A stretch of DNA of 54,595 nucleotides from Nitrospinota bacterium (GCA_022572725.1 JACZVJ010000005.1:1-54595), one strand, 5' to 3'; positions 43,357 to 53,412 are shown, counted from the stretch's first letter. The notes: generated by a model from the letters alone, not told the origin. Numbers and translations: made by a program.

Positions 43357-44688
43357 ATGACCAACCCTGGGAAGCAGAAGGGCGTATCCCTCATCAGAGC
43401 CGTATCCATCGGGTTTCTTGCCCTCCTGATTTTGAGTATCACTGCTGTGAGTCTAAGGCCGGTCGTTGCACAACAAACAAAGGACCCCTCGTCCGATGAG
43501 GCCTGGATTGAGGAAATTGAAGAGATATTCATCCCCTCCGAGCATTGCAAGCAATGCCATGATCGGCATTATGAAGAGTGGAAAGGTATGCGGGAGCAAA
43601 CCCCCGACCTCAAAACCTTTGGCCGGGTGGATGGGGCGTTGCTGCACGGGATGGCGTTAACCTCTCCGGTCTTTCGGACTATCTTGGGCCTTTGGCTGCA
43701 AACCAATCCTACTCAAGAAGAACGGACCCGCTGTTTGTCCTGCCATGCGCCCTCCGTCACGGTGTTTCCACAGCACACTGATCGGATCATTGAGCAGGTC
43801 ATGGCTGGGCCCAAAAAGGTGAAGGTGGAAGGCATTGGGTGTGCCGCCTGCCACCTGATTGATGGAATCCAAGAGAATCCGGCTTCGTACCCCACCTTTA
43901 GAATCAACCCAGGGAAAACACTCTATGGTCCTTATTCAGAGCCGGATGAGAATCTCGTCCACCCTTCGGCTCAAGCCGATGTGTACCGGGGGGCTCATTA
44001 TTGTACCTCCTGTCACTTCAGTAAGGTCAAGGATGTCACCAGGCCTGATTTGCCTGGGGAGATTTTAAAGGGGACCATCTGTCAAGATTGCCACATGGAA
44101 CAGTCCACCGGCAGTTCAACCTCACAGCGGGGGGCACTGACGCGTCCTATTGGGCGGCACTGGTTCCAAGGGATTGTCATACCCGGAATTATGTTGAGTA
44201 ATCGCAATCTCCAGGCGGAATGGTTCCCCCGGCTGGACATTGAGGCCAAGAAAAAACCGGGCATGGTGGAAGGAAAAGTTTTGATCAGAAACGGAAGCCT
44301 TCCGCACATGTTCCCAGGGGGTGACCCGGTGCTGAAACAATTTTTCATCACGGTCATGGTCAAGGATGCCAAGGGTGAAGTGCTTGGTACCGACGAAAAA
44401 CGGTTTGGCCTGCTGTTTGACCAAATTCTCCGTGGTCCCATTCCCCGTCCGCTCGTCAATGGAGGGGTCACGCGGCGGGTGCCATTTACCATCCAACTGC
44501 CGGAAAACACTGAGCCGGTGTCGGTGGAGGCCATGTTGAGCTACGCGTTGATTCCTGAACCGGGCCAGGAAATCAAGGACCGGTTTCTGGCGACGTTGAC
44601 AAAAAAGAGGGATAAGAAGAAAGCCCAAAAAATCATAGAGGATTATGCTTCACCTCGTCTGCTGACATTCCGGATCCAGGCTTTATAA
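43357..44688 (+). CDS. Pentahaem cytochrome c, copy 1
   Basis: A 443-residue exported cytochrome with a signal span (about 12-32) and five CxxCH sites in order: CKQCH, CLSCH, CAACH, CTSCH and CQDCH, all in the first 250 residues. HYEEWKG and LHGMALTSP after the first site and RPIGRHWFQG after the fifth resemble cytochrome c554-like proteins. The C-terminal 190 residues form a beta-rich domain without haem. No CxxCK site exists, so it is not a classical NrfA nitrite reductase. It is probably a periplasmic electron carrier or an N-oxide-active protein; the next gene is a divergent copy. Confidence 0.85.
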   Translation: MTNPGKQKGVSLIRAVSIGFLALLILSITAVSLRPVVAQQTKDPSSDEAWIEEIEEIFIPSEHCKQCHDRHYEEWKGMREQTPDLKTFGRVDGALLHGMALTSPVFRTILGLWLQTNPTQEERTRCLSCHAPSVTVFPQHTDRIIEQVMAGPKKVKVEGIGCAACHLIDGIQENPASYPTFRINPGKTLYGPYSEPDENLVHPSAQADVYRGAHYCTSCHFSKVKDVTRPDLPGEILKGTICQDCHMEQSTGSSTSQRGALTRPIGRHWFQGIVIPGIMLSNRNLQAEWFPRLDIEAKKKPGMVEGKVLIRNGSLPHMFPGGDPVLKQFFITVMVKDAKGEVLGTDEKRFGLLFDQILRGPIPRPLVNGGVTRRVPFTIQLPENTEPVSVEAMLSYALIPEPGQEIKDRFLATLTKKRDKKKAQKIIEDYASPRLLTFRIQAL

Positions 44689-44740
44689 CCCATTCATTCA
44701 TTTCCTGTCCCAGGAAAGCATTCCATCCCCAGAGGTCGGC

Positions 44741-45991
44741 ATGAGTCAGAAAATCATCCCCATAGTATGTTCGATAACCGGGTTGGCCGTCATTGGTAGT
44801 CTCTTGTTCGTCATGGCCGGGGCACCTCCCCAAGAATTACTCGCCGCAAAGGGTGGGGGAAAGGCTGTGAAGCCCTTGGAAAAAGCTTTTCCCCATTCTC
44901 AAAAATGCAAGCGCTGTCATTTGCGAGTCTTTGAAGAATGGGAGGCGTCCGCCCAATCACGATCGATTGAAACAGCCGCGTTTCGTGTCTCATTGGAACG
45001 CTTTATGGCGTCGCCCAAGGGGAAAGATGGGGCCATGTGCTTTCGGTGCCATGCCCCCCATATTTTAGAATACCCGGACCACGTGTCCATGTTTATCAAA
45101 GAAGTCCAATCAAGAGATCCCCAAATTGACGGAGTGGGGTGCAGCCAATGTCATTTAATTGAGAAAATCGATTCCGAAAAACGTCCTCCACATCCAACCT
45201 TTACCTTGGGAAAAACGGTGTACGGCGGCTATAAAAAACCGGTGGATAATCTCGCTCATCAATCGGTGGCCCTCAAACTATACCGAAGCTCCCAATACTG
45301 TGTGACATGCCATGATGTTCTCCCCGGTGTGTGGAAAAAAGGCCAAATTCCCGACTTGTTGGGGGCGTGGCAAAAAACCAAGGCTGAAAAAAGGGGGAAG
45401 ACCTGCCAGTCCTGCCACATGCCAGAGCAGTTTGGAGAGTCTGCGAATGGGGAGAGAAATCGAAAAGTGGCCAACCACAGTTTTCCCGGGCGCTTTGGAA
45501 AAGTTCGTGCTGACGCCGTCACGTTGACCGTCAAGACGCAAGTGAAAGGGGAGACATCACAAGTTGAGGTCACGGTTCAAAGCCTGGTGCCGCATAATCT
45601 CCCGCTCCCACACCCTGGGTGGTCGAGAGTGGTGCTGGATTTAACGATCCTGGGAAAGAATTTAAAAAAATCCTATGGCGAGCAACGCCACTATGAACGG
45701 GTGTTTGGGGATCAGAAGGGAAAAGAAACCATTTATGACTTTGAAGCGGTGAAAGTCCTCAAAGACACGGTGCTCAAGCCCGAGGAAAAAAGGGTGGAGA
45801 TTTTCACCTTCCCCACCCCCAAGGATGCACCCTCCATGGATGTGATCGTGAGCATGCACTATGCGGAAATCCACGGGCCAAAAGATTTCATCAAGGCCGT
45901 GGAAGAACAAGCCACCCTTGGCCGGAAGGACCGGGCATTTCGGCCGGTGCAGATCATCAAGTACAAAGAAAACATTCCCCTAAAAAAATAA
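44741..45991 (+). CDS. Pentahaem cytochrome c, copy 2
   Basis: A 416-residue relative of the previous gene: signal span (about 6-28), five CxxCH sites (CKRCH, CFRCH, CSQCH, CVTCH, CQSCH) with the same order and spacing, FEEWEASAQS after the first and VANHSFPGRFG after the fifth, then a beta-rich C-terminal domain rich in Lys. The paralogs share TLYGPYSEP/TVYGGYKKP between sites 3 and 4. They lie 52 bases apart and look like an ancient tandem duplication with later divergence. It is likely exported and used in electron transfer with the cluster's gamma-type subunits. Confidence 0.85.
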   Translation: MSQKIIPIVCSITGLAVIGSLLFVMAGAPPQELLAAKGGGKAVKPLEKAFPHSQKCKRCHLRVFEEWEASAQSRSIETAAFRVSLERFMASPKGKDGAMCFRCHAPHILEYPDHVSMFIKEVQSRDPQIDGVGCSQCHLIEKIDSEKRPPHPTFTLGKTVYGGYKKPVDNLAHQSVALKLYRSSQYCVTCHDVLPGVWKKGQIPDLLGAWQKTKAEKRGKTCQSCHMPEQFGESANGERNRKVANHSFPGRFGKVRADAVTLTVKTQVKGETSQVEVTVQSLVPHNLPLPHPGWSRVVLDLTILGKNLKKSYGEQRHYERVFGDQKGKETIYDFEAVKVLKDTVLKPEEKRVEIFTFPTPKDAPSMDVIVSMHYAEIHGPKDFIKAVEEQATLGRKDRAFRPVQIIKYKENIPLKK

Positions 45992-46101
45992 GCCCCCGAA
46001 CCTTCCCTATGGCTTGACTGCTACTTGTTAACTGGGAACATAGGTAACACGCTAATTTAGCGAGAACTCTCCGCCCGGAAGAACGTGCGGTATCTAAACC
46101 C

Positions 46102-46122
46102 TCTCCCCCCAAATGGGGGAGA
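46102..46122. terminator. Bidirectional hairpin between cytochrome and ilvD genes
   Basis: TCTCCCCC (46102-46109) and GGGGGAGA (46115-46122) make an eight-base stem with a five-base loop. It sits between the convergent cytochrome and ilvD genes. There is no strong T-run, so termination is inferred from position. Confidence 0.45.
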
Positions 46123-46188
46123 TAGCAAGGGTGAGGGGGGAATCATTTTACTACTCAGATGTTCCCTCCAATATGTATACCCCCGGAC

Positions 46189-47862
46189 CTATGCCGTCAC
46201 CGCCCCCTGTGAAGCCGAGGAGACCGTTCTCGCATACTTTGCCATCACTCCAGTTTTGTATCGAGGAGCCGGGGCCGTCCAGCCCCTGAGGCGGGTATTC
46301 AGCTCCTCGGCTGACAGCTCCACCTCCAACCGACGGGCCTCCACGTCAAAATTGATAATGTCCCCATTTTGAACGGCGGCAATGGGCCCGCCCTTGGCCG
46401 CCTCAGGGGCCACATGACCGGCCATGAGGCCGTGGGTAGCTCCGGAAAACCGGCCATCGGTAAGAAGGGCGACCGATTCACCCAGCCCGGCCCCCACAAT
46501 CGCTCCGGTCACCCCTAACATCTCCCGCATTCCCGGCCCGCCTTGTGGACCTTCATACCGAATCACGATGACGTCGCCCTCTCCGATATTCCCTTGCTGG
46601 ACAGCCTGAAACGCCGCCTCCTCACAATCAAATACTTTGGCCGGACCCCGGTGGGTGAATTTCTTGTGTCCGGCGACTTTCACCACGCAACCCTCGGGAG
46701 CCAAATTGCCTTTCAGGACCACCAACCCCCCTGTTGGGGTGATGGGCTGGGAGACCGGAGACAACACTTGTTGCCCTGCCGTTTCGGTGGCGCTTGCGGC
46801 TTCATCCTGAAGCGTCCGGCCGGTCACCGTCAGACAATGGCCCTTAAGAAGCCCGCCCTCGAGGAGCCATTTGGCCACCAGGCGGGTCCCGCCCGCTTGG
46901 TACAGATCCACGGCCATGAATTGGCCACTAGGCTTGAGGTTGGCAAGAAGGGGAACCCGCCGGTTAATGGCGTCAAAATCATCAAGACTCAACGGCACCC
47001 CGGCTTCATGCGCGACGGCCAAAAGGTGCAGCACCGCATTTGTGGAGCCGCCCGTCGTGGCCACGGCAGCAATGGCGTTCTCCAACGCCTCCCGCGTGAT
47101 GATGTGTTGAGGCCGAAGATCTTTCTTGAGCAACTCCATCACGAGGTGCCCGCATTGGGTGGACACTGAATTTTTTTTGGGGTCCAAGGCCGGAACGCCA
47201 TTAAAGCCCATAGGGGAAATGCCTAAGAATTCAAAGGCAATGGCCATGGTATTGGCCGTAAACTGCCCGCCGCACGCGCCAGCCCCTGGGCAGGCATGGC
47301 GTTCCAGGTCATGCAACTCCTCGGTGGTCATCTTTCCACGGCCATGAGCCCCGACCGCCTCAAACACATCTTGAATGCTGACATCATGGCCCTGGAACTG
47401 ACCCGGCATAATGGAGCCTCCGTAAAGCATCAACGAGGGAAGGTTGAGCCGGGCAAGGGCCATCACCGTGCCGGGAATCGTTTTATCGCATCCGGACAAG
47501 GCCACCACGGCGTCGAATAGATGTCCTCGAACCACGAGCTCAATCGAATCCGCCACCACCTCCCGGCTGATCAACGAAGCCTTCATTCCCTCGGTGCCCA
47601 TGCTAATGCCGTCGGAGATGACAATCGTGTTGAACTCAATCGGAGTCCCACCCGCCTCGCGAATTCCCGCCTTGACCTTTTCCGCCAATTGCCGAAGATG
47701 GAAGTTGCAGGGGGTCACCTCCGACCAGGTATTGGCCACAGCAACCAGCGGGCGTGAAAGATCCTCATCCGTCAGCCCGACAGCCCGCAGCATGGCCCGG
47801 GCCGGTGCCCGACCAGGCCCTTCCGTCAACTCACGGCTCTTGTGCTTTAAGTCCGATGGCAT
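46189..47862 (-). CDS. ilvD: Dihydroxy-acid dehydratase
   Basis: A 557-residue IlvD, which dehydrates dihydroxy-acids in valine and isoleucine synthesis. The start at 47862 is preceded on the minus strand by GGGGAGGAATCGT; an in-frame ATG six codons earlier is less likely. Seen: [38 protein letters not shown] with a cluster Cys, [17 protein letters not shown] with another, and [20 protein letters not shown]. Length is normal. It has no functional link to the respiratory genes beside it. Confidence 0.95.
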   Translation of the reverse strand: MPSDLKHKSRELTEGPGRAPARAMLRAVGLTDEDLSRPLVAVANTWSEVTPCNFHLRQLAEKVKAGIREAGGTPIEFNTIVISDGISMGTEGMKASLISREVVADSIELVVRGHLFDAVVALSGCDKTIPGTVMALARLNLPSLMLYGGSIMPGQFQGHDVSIQDVFEAVGAHGRGKMTTEELHDLERHACPGAGACGGQFTANTMAIAFEFLGISPMGFNGVPALDPKKNSVSTQCGHLVMELLKKDLRPQHIITREALENAIAAVATTGGSTNAVLHLLAVAHEAGVPLSLDDFDAINRRVPLLANLKPSGQFMAVDLYQAGGTRLVAKWLLEGGLLKGHCLTVTGRTLQDEAASATETAGQQVLSPVSQPITPTGGLVVLKGNLAPEGCVVKVAGHKKFTHRGPAKVFDCEEAAFQAVQQGNIGEGDVIVIRYEGPQGGPGMREMLGVTGAIVGAGLGESVALLTDGRFSGATHGLMAGHVAPEAAKGGPIAAVQNGDIINFDVEARRLEVELSAEELNTRLRGWTAPAPRYKTGVMAKYARTVSSASQGAVTA

Positions 47863-48060
47863 TACGATTCCTCCCCACATAGGTTTACTTCTTTTTTCGG
47901 TGTGTCAGTTGCATGATATTTTGGAGCAGAGCTTTCTTGGAGGAAAGGGAATGTTGCACAAAGGAAGGGAATGGGTCAATGAGGAGGGGGCAATAAGCGA
48001 CGGCTCCGGGTTTCCAAGCCGGCTTGTTAGATTCAAACCACCATGTGGAAGAAAAAAGGA

Positions 48061-48381
48061 ATGATGAACGATCCGGACCCAGAGATCCTACGTAGTGCCT
48101 TTTTTGAAGTGATTGAAAATCAGATCCAGAACAGAACTCCTCCAAAAACCAAGGACACCTACGATCGATTAAGGGTGGAGGGATACTTTGAAGAGGAGGC
48201 CATGAAGCTCATCGGGTACCCGTTCTCCGCAGTAGCCTGCTACGGAGGATGGATAAAGTCGTGGGGCTCCACCACCGAGCCACCGGTCCGTAAGGCTCTG
48301 GACAAGAAAAAGGGCAAGGTATATTCTCCTTTGCAGAATCTGTTTGAAGACGTGAGACTACCAAGGGCCTCGGTTCGATAG
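48061..48381 (+). CDS. Small conserved-looking protein of unknown function
   Basis: A 106-residue protein with AAAAAAGGA just before tandem ATG codons (48061 and 48064; either may be used). The first 60 residues, SAFFEVIENQIQNRTPPKTK and DTYDRLRVEGYFEEEAMKLI, recall a family of small helical proteins where a Pro-Pro-x-T segment precedes a helix reading RL...EGY.EEEA; the C-terminal half has no recognisable pattern and may be divergent or disrupted. Function unknown. It stands between ilvD (opposite strand) and the transaldolase. Confidence 0.5.
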   Translation: MMNDPDPEILRSAFFEVIENQIQNRTPPKTKDTYDRLRVEGYFEEEAMKLIGYPFSAVACYGGWIKSWGSTTEPPVRKALDKKKGKVYSPLQNLFEDVRLPRASVR

Positions 48382-48462
48382 CCGTTTGACGGCCGTGCCT
48401 TGCTGAGAGTGGGGAGTTTGCCTTTACGCGAAAACCTTTACCCAAAATAGGGGGAAACGACC

Positions 48463-49632
48463 ATGGCCAGTTTGCTCGATCAGCTCAAGCAGTGGACTGT
48501 CACCGTCGCCGACACCGGCGACATCAACTCGATCAAAAAGTATTTGCCTCGCGACGCCACCACCAATCCCTCTCTGATCACAGCCGCGGCCCAGATGCCG
48601 GAATACGCCGAAGTGGTCGACGGGGGATTGAAGTGGGCGGAAAAACATGCGGGTTCCGGTGCGTCTGAAGAGCAAGTGGTGAAAATTGCCCTGGACCATT
48701 TGGCTGTGGAGTTCGGCCTCCGCATTCTAGCGGTGGTACCCAGGCGCGTGTCCACGGAGGTCGATGCCCGGCTGTCCTTTGACACGAAGGCCACCATTGA
48801 GAAGGGACGATATCTCATCTCGCAGTATGAGGAGGGGGGCCAGTCAAGGGAGCGGATCCTCATCAAGATCGCCGCGACTTGGGAGGGCATCCGAGCTGCG
48901 GAAATCCTCGAAAAGGAGGGCATCCATTGCAATCTGACCCTGATCTTTGGCATGCATCAGGCTGTTGCCTGCGCCGAAGCCGGGGTGACGCTGATTTCCC
49001 CGTTCGTGGGGCGCATCCTCGACTGGTACAAGAAGGCGGAAGGACGAGACAGCTATCCTCCAGCGGAAGACCCCGGCGTGGTGTCCGTGGCCCAGATTTA
49101 TAACTATTACAAGAAGTTTGGGTACAAGACAGAGGTGATGGGTGCAAGTTTCCGCAATACTGACGAGATCATTGAGCTCGCGGGCAACGATCTGCTGACG
49201 ATAGCCCCGAAGCTGTTGGACAAGCTGCAAAACGCCAGCGGTACCCTGGAGCGAAAGCTCGATCCCGAGAAAGCCAAGTCGATGAACATCGAGAAGATCA
49301 ACAGCGACGAAACGACGTTCCGGGCCATGCACGAAAAGGACCTCATGGCCAAGGAAAAGCTGGCCGAGGGCATCCAAGGCTTCTCCAAGGCGATGGTGGT
49401 GCTCGAGCACCTGCTGCAAGAGCGCTACCACGTGATGCATGGCAGAGTCGAAGCTGGAAAGGCCGCCAAGAAGTTCTTCCAAGTCTATGACCTGGATGGC
49501 GATGGCATCATCACGCGCGAGGAGTGGGCCGGGACCCACGAGGTCTTCGATGCCCTGGATGTCAACGGAGACGGCCAGATCTCGGCTGAGGAGATGGCGG
49601 CCGGACTGGGAGCCGCGTTCCGACTGAGTTAG
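48463..49632 (+). CDS. tal: Transaldolase with C-terminal EF-hand pair
   Basis: A 389-residue protein. Residues 1-320 are a TalB-type transaldolase of the pentose phosphate pathway, transferring a dihydroxyacetone unit between sugar phosphates: DATTNPSLI at the active site, [10 protein letters not shown], and [16 protein letters not shown] with the Schiff-base lysine K135, matching K132 of the E. coli enzyme. The last 60 residues carry two canonical calcium-binding loops, [12 protein letters not shown] (343-354) and [12 protein letters not shown] (366-377). Such fusions are known in cyanobacteria and some other groups. Calcium control of activity is inference. A GGGGGAAACGACC ribosome site precedes the ATG. 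Confidence 0.92.
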   Translation: MASLLDQLKQWTVTVADTGDINSIKKYLPRDATTNPSLITAAAQMPEYAEVVDGGLKWAEKHAGSGASEEQVVKIALDHLAVEFGLRILAVVPRRVSTEVDARLSFDTKATIEKGRYLISQYEEGGQSRERILIKIAATWEGIRAAEILEKEGIHCNLTLIFGMHQAVACAEAGVTLISPFVGRILDWYKKAEGRDSYPPAEDPGVVSVAQIYNYYKKFGYKTEVMGASFRNTDEIIELAGNDLLTIAPKLLDKLQNASGTLERKLDPEKAKSMNIEKINSDETTFRAMHEKDLMAKEKLAEGIQGFSKAMVVLEHLLQERYHVMHGRVEAGKAAKKFFQVYDLDGDGIITREEWAGTHEVFDALDVNGDGQISAEEMAAGLGAAFRLS

Positions 49633-49696
49633 CGTTCCGCGCACAAACGGCGTACGAATGTATGGGAGTGAGGCGGACAATATCCCTAACGGGTTA

Positions 49697-49858
49697 TTGA
49701 AAAGCCATTTTGGCACAGGGGCAACACAGCGCTCTTAGGAGGTCAGGGATGGCGTCGGAACAGCCCGCAGGATGGTCAAAAAGGCCCGCTCGCCTGCGCG
49801 AAGCCGCTCCGGCGGAGGCAGGGAACACCGCTGGCGGACTTTTTCAACAGGCCCCTGT
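49697..49858. repeat. REP/BIME-like palindromic intergenic element
   Basis: TTGAAAAG (49697-49704) and CTTTTTCAA (49839-49847) are near inverse copies, as are ACAGGGGC (49715-49722) and GCCCCTGT (49851-49858); their order is not nested, so the structure is a mosaic. The GC-rich interior has further short inversions (CCTGC...GCAGG). It resembles dispersed intergenic repeats found in many bacterial genomes. No coding sequence is supported between 49633 and 50286. Confidence 0.4.
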
Positions 49859-50011
49859 AAATCACACAGATGAAGCTTGATCTGATTTAAGGGGTTGCCA
49901 GTTAAAGAATAACTCAATACTCATGCCTAACCACATCTTTTTGACCCCATGACCCCATCTTTTTCATCTGGATGACCGTATTCCCAATGATTTTTCAACC
50001 CTCTCACCCTT

Positions 50012-50047
50012 CCCCTCTCCCACTTGAAGTGGCAAAAAGGGGAGGGG
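50012..50047. other. C/G-rich hairpin in the same gap
   Basis: CCCCTCTCCC pairs imperfectly with GGGGAGGGG, enclosing a perfect palindrome CCACTTGAAGTGG at 50020-50032. It may be a terminator-like or dispersed-repeat unit; similar C-rich stretches occur near 46102 and 33566. Function is not shown. Confidence 0.35.
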
Positions 50048-50286
50048 ATTTCACAAAGGGGGGACCTCAAGAGTCACCCCGTCGCAGAGCACCGGGGAAT
50101 AACAAGGGTTAAGAGAATTTTGAACCACTCCACGAGCAGACTGTTAACTTCTCGGCCTTTTCAGTGATCTGTTTCCACTGATCATTGCTCCAGTTTGGCG
50201 TTTCCCTATTCCCGAACTTGTCCATGAATACAACCGGACTCACTCCCCAACTCTGCATGGGTGGGAGTCAAACCTCCTAAATCCAA

Positions 50287-53115
50287 TTGGGACCCCCAAG
50301 AACCCAAAGAACGCGATCGTCCAAAAGACTCTGGTGGTTTGGGGCAGGGCTCCTGGTTATCCTTGCTGTGCCCATCGCCGGGTATGCTCTCTTTCCTACG
50401 CTGGCATCTGGTTTTCTGGAACAACAACTCGAGGCGCTCGGCTATGAGAACCCTCACATCTCGATCGGCTATCCGGGCTGGGAGTCCACCACAATTCACC
50501 AGCTCTCTTTCCAAAAGATCTTGTTAGGCGAAAGGATGACTCTGTCCCTCGAGGACACCCGAATCCACTATCATCTTCCGAAACTTTTGGAAGGCACCGT
50601 TCACCAAATTCATATTCCCAACGCGACCTTAGAAATTCATCCCTCTACCCCGGCCGATCTTCCCCTTTCCCAACGTGACCAATCCGAAGTCACAGGACCT
50701 GCTCCTGACCAGAAAGTTCTCACAGCCGGAGAGCTCACCCAGTCGCTTCCTTTTATCCCTTTTGAGCAGCTTCTCCTTGACCATCTCTCCATCTCTCGAA
50801 CAGCCGCCACCGATCCTTTGCAAGAGACCACAATCGGGGGATCCATTGAAACTAAAAACGGGTTGCTGTGGGGAGACTTCACGTTTCAAGGGACAAACCT
50901 CTCTCCTTATCAATTGGTCTTTTCGGGACGGAAAATTGGGGACATGGACCTCGTGCTGCGCTCGTTGCTTCAAACCGAAACACCGGTGGTGAGCCTGACA
51001 TCAACGCTCACTCCTACAGAGGATCGGCTCCGTCTTCGAGGAACCCTCGATGCCGATTTCGGAAAGCTTTTTCTCTTTTTGAGGCAGGTGTTTCCTCTGG
51101 GAACTCTTGAGACGGCGTTCCAAGAGATCGCGGGAAACGTCACCGCTACCTGGCAAGGATCCTTACCCAAAAACGCTTCCCTTGCCTCGATCATGGATGA
51201 GGACGGGACGACTATTGGGGGATCCTTTCAGTTGAATCTTGACCTCCCGAACATTTCCCTATTTGGGAAATCCTTAACCGGTCTCTCAACCGTCTCCCGT
51301 GGGGATTTCACCGCCAACAGGGGTGCCATCACCTGGTCCCTTGCAGAACACACGCACCTGTCTGCTCAGGTTGATATGACTGATTTCCCTGTCCCGGAAC
51401 ACTTGGGTTTCCTTCTTCAACATGAACACGCTCGGGTGACCATTGACCTCCCCCATCCCGTGAAAGGTGTCCTTTCCCTCGCCGACAAGGACTCTCACTT
51501 AACGGTTGATGGAACCATCCACGTGCGATTGGACACCACCGACCCCCCGCTGAACGTTGAGGTGTCCCTGAAACATTTCTCAGGCTGGCCACCTGAACGA
51601 ATTACCGGCGAAGGAAATTTTTCTATTTCCGGGTCGATACCAAGGTTTCCCCATCCAGACGTTCAGGTGCGCAATGCCAAATGGAACCTGGCGGGAAAGG
51701 CCTCATTGACCAATCAGGCTATTCACCTGCTGCTTGCCCCATCCTCTTTCGTTGAAGCGAGTGGCGTGAAGTTTCAAGAGACGACGATCCCCTTCGCGAG
51801 GATTGAAGGGAAGAATGTCATTCGTCTCTCCTATCAGATGGATACAAAAGCCTGGCAGGTTGACCCGGCTCGCTTGACCATTCATGCACCCCAAATCGAC
51901 TGGAAGGGTCAATCTTTTTCCAATCGCCTCATTCGCGTGGACTTTGACCAGATTCAGGGGGAACCGGAAGTCTCGGTTGCCCAAGGGAAACTCTATCTGC
52001 TGGGTTTTTCAACCCAGGTCGGAGACTTTACTCCGCCAGTCACCAACTGGCAGTTCAATTTCATTGCCAAGCCTTCAACCGTGACCATTGATTTCCTTGG
52101 GCAGACGCCCAATAACACCGTTTCGACGAGAGGACGTGTGCAGCACCAGTTTTCAACGAACCAAGGGGGGATCCGCCTGAGGCTCTCACCGCTCACTATC
52201 TCCCCCTCGGCCCTCACCTTGAGAGAAATTATCAGTCCCTGGCCTTTTCCATTTGACATCACCTCGGGCAAGGTTTCAGCAACCGCCCGGTTTTCCTGGG
52301 TAAGGAAACCTGGGAACTCAGGTCAAGAAATCGCCATAAAAAACCTTGGAATGACCATCGTGTTGGACCACTTGGCAGGCCATTGGGAGAAGGTCATTGT
52401 GAACGACCTGAGTACCACCATCACCATCGTCGGTGTCGAAGAATGGCTCATGCCTCAACCTTCGTCTTTGACTATCAAGACAGTCTCTTCCGGGATCACG
52501 GCGACGAACATCAACCTGAGATATCAGCTTCGTCACAATCCCACCTCCCCAATCCCTTTCGCTGAGATTTGGGACCTGTCCGCCAGCCTGCTTGGTGGAA
52601 CGGTTTCCATCAAACACTTGCCTTGGGATGACTCCCAGGAACGCCACTCGTTTACCGTTGAGTTGCAACACCTGGCCCTGGGGGAAATTTTACAACTCGA
52701 ACAACAAAAGGGTCTTCAGGGAACGGGGCTGTTGGATGGATCCCTGCCGGTCACCTGGTCCCGGTCAGGAGTGGAAATACATACAGGAGAGGTGGCGGCC
52801 CGTCCACCCGGAGGCGTGGTCCGTTTTGAAGCTTCTGAAGAAACGGCCCAATCTTTCTCGGAGACCAACTCCAACCTGAGCCTGGTGTTACAAGCCCTCA
52901 GCAATTTTCACTATGATGTGTTAAAGGTAGGGTTAGAGTATCAGCAAGACGGCACGCTCAACCTGAGCATGCGTTTGGAGGGGAAAAATCCGGATCTGAA
53001 AAAAGGCCAGCCTATCCACTTCAATTTAACTATTGAGGAAAACATCCCGGCTTTATTAAAAAGCTTGCAAGTGGTACAAAGAATTGAGGAGCAAATCGAA
53101 CAGATGCTCAAGTAG
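50287..53115 (+). CDS. ydbH: YdbH-like AsmA-type intermembrane transport protein
   Basis: A 942-residue protein with one N-terminal anchor (about 15-33, WWFGAGLLVILAVPIAGYAL) and a very long periplasmic stretch of short beta strands, as in AsmA-like bridges that carry phospholipids between membranes. The C-terminal 200 residues (about 720-930) resemble the YdbH domain: LTIKTVSSGITATNINLRYQ, GGTVSIKHLPW, LLDGSLPVTW and DVLKVGLEYQQDGTLNLSMR. The identity is firmly supported by the following two genes, which match YnbE and YdbL in order. TTG is the start; no ATG is available near the anchor. In E. coli YdbH works with TamB and YhdP in lipid delivery to the outer membrane. Confidence 0.85.
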   Translation: MGPPRTQRTRSSKRLWWFGAGLLVILAVPIAGYALFPTLASGFLEQQLEALGYENPHISIGYPGWESTTIHQLSFQKILLGERMTLSLEDTRIHYHLPKLLEGTVHQIHIPNATLEIHPSTPADLPLSQRDQSEVTGPAPDQKVLTAGELTQSLPFIPFEQLLLDHLSISRTAATDPLQETTIGGSIETKNGLLWGDFTFQGTNLSPYQLVFSGRKIGDMDLVLRSLLQTETPVVSLTSTLTPTEDRLRLRGTLDADFGKLFLFLRQVFPLGTLETAFQEIAGNVTATWQGSLPKNASLASIMDEDGTTIGGSFQLNLDLPNISLFGKSLTGLSTVSRGDFTANRGAITWSLAEHTHLSAQVDMTDFPVPEHLGFLLQHEHARVTIDLPHPVKGVLSLADKDSHLTVDGTIHVRLDTTDPPLNVEVSLKHFSGWPPERITGEGNFSISGSIPRFPHPDVQVRNAKWNLAGKASLTNQAIHLLLAPSSFVEASGVKFQETTIPFARIEGKNVIRLSYQMDTKAWQVDPARLTIHAPQIDWKGQSFSNRLIRVDFDQIQGEPEVSVAQGKLYLLGFSTQVGDFTPPVTNWQFNFIAKPSTVTIDFLGQTPNNTVSTRGRVQHQFSTNQGGIRLRLSPLTISPSALTLREIISPWPFPFDITSGKVSATARFSWVRKPGNSGQEIAIKNLGMTIVLDHLAGHWEKVIVNDLSTTITIVGVEEWLMPQPSSLTIKTVSSGITATNINLRYQLRHNPTSPIPFAEIWDLSASLLGGTVSIKHLPWDDSQERHSFTVELQHLALGEILQLEQQKGLQGTGLLDGSLPVTWSRSGVEIHTGEVAARPPGGVVRFEASEETAQSFSETNSNLSLVLQALSNFHYDVLKVGLEYQQDGTLNLSMRLEGKNPDLKKGQPIHFNLTIEENIPALLKSLQVVQRIEEQIEQMLK

Positions 53116-53199
53116 AGGGGGGGCTTACATGAGAAATTGTCCTGAAATAGTGGTACACTACGATCCGGTGGACTGTGGAAAAATCAGGAAACAATCCCG

Positions 53200-53412
53200 A
53201 TGATTGATTGCAAGCAAACCGTGACGTGGTTTTTTTTGATGGCATGGGTAGGAATATTTTCTTTAGGAACGGGGTGCACCCCTAGAGTGGAGGTGGTTGC
53301 TCCCGAGAAGCCCATCACGATCAATTTGAATGTGAAAATTGACCATGAAGTGCGAATCAAAGTGGAGAGAGAGATTGGCCAGGTGCTATCAGAAAACCCC
53401 GAGCTGTTCTAG
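53200..53412 (+). CDS. ynbE: YnbE-like outer membrane lipoprotein
   Basis: A 70-residue protein: hydrophobic signal (about 7-25) ending near FSLGTGC, a somewhat atypical lipobox with the Cys at about residue 26, then VEVVAPEKPITINLNVKIDH, which is the YnbE hallmark PITINLNVKI. YnbE is a lipoprotein that docks YdbH at the outer membrane. AGGAAAC lies nine bases before the ATG. Gene order ydbH-ynbE-ydbL is as in E. coli. Confidence 0.88.
   Translation: MIDCKQTVTWFFLMAWVGIFSLGTGCTPRVEVVAPEKPITINLNVKIDHEVRIKVEREIGQVLSENPELF

Noticed and set aside
43357-45991. Pentahaem cytochromes as NrfA-type nitrite reductases
   Set aside because: Neither protein has the CxxCK active-site motif of NrfA; all five sites in each are CxxCH, and the C-terminal half is haem-free.
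47951-48064. 37-codon frame with a GGAGGAAAGGGA ribosome site overlapping the small gene at 48061
   Set aside because: The ribosome site is good, but the product is polar with no recognisable feature and its frame lies within a longer antisense-to-ilvD frame; not enough support to call a gene.
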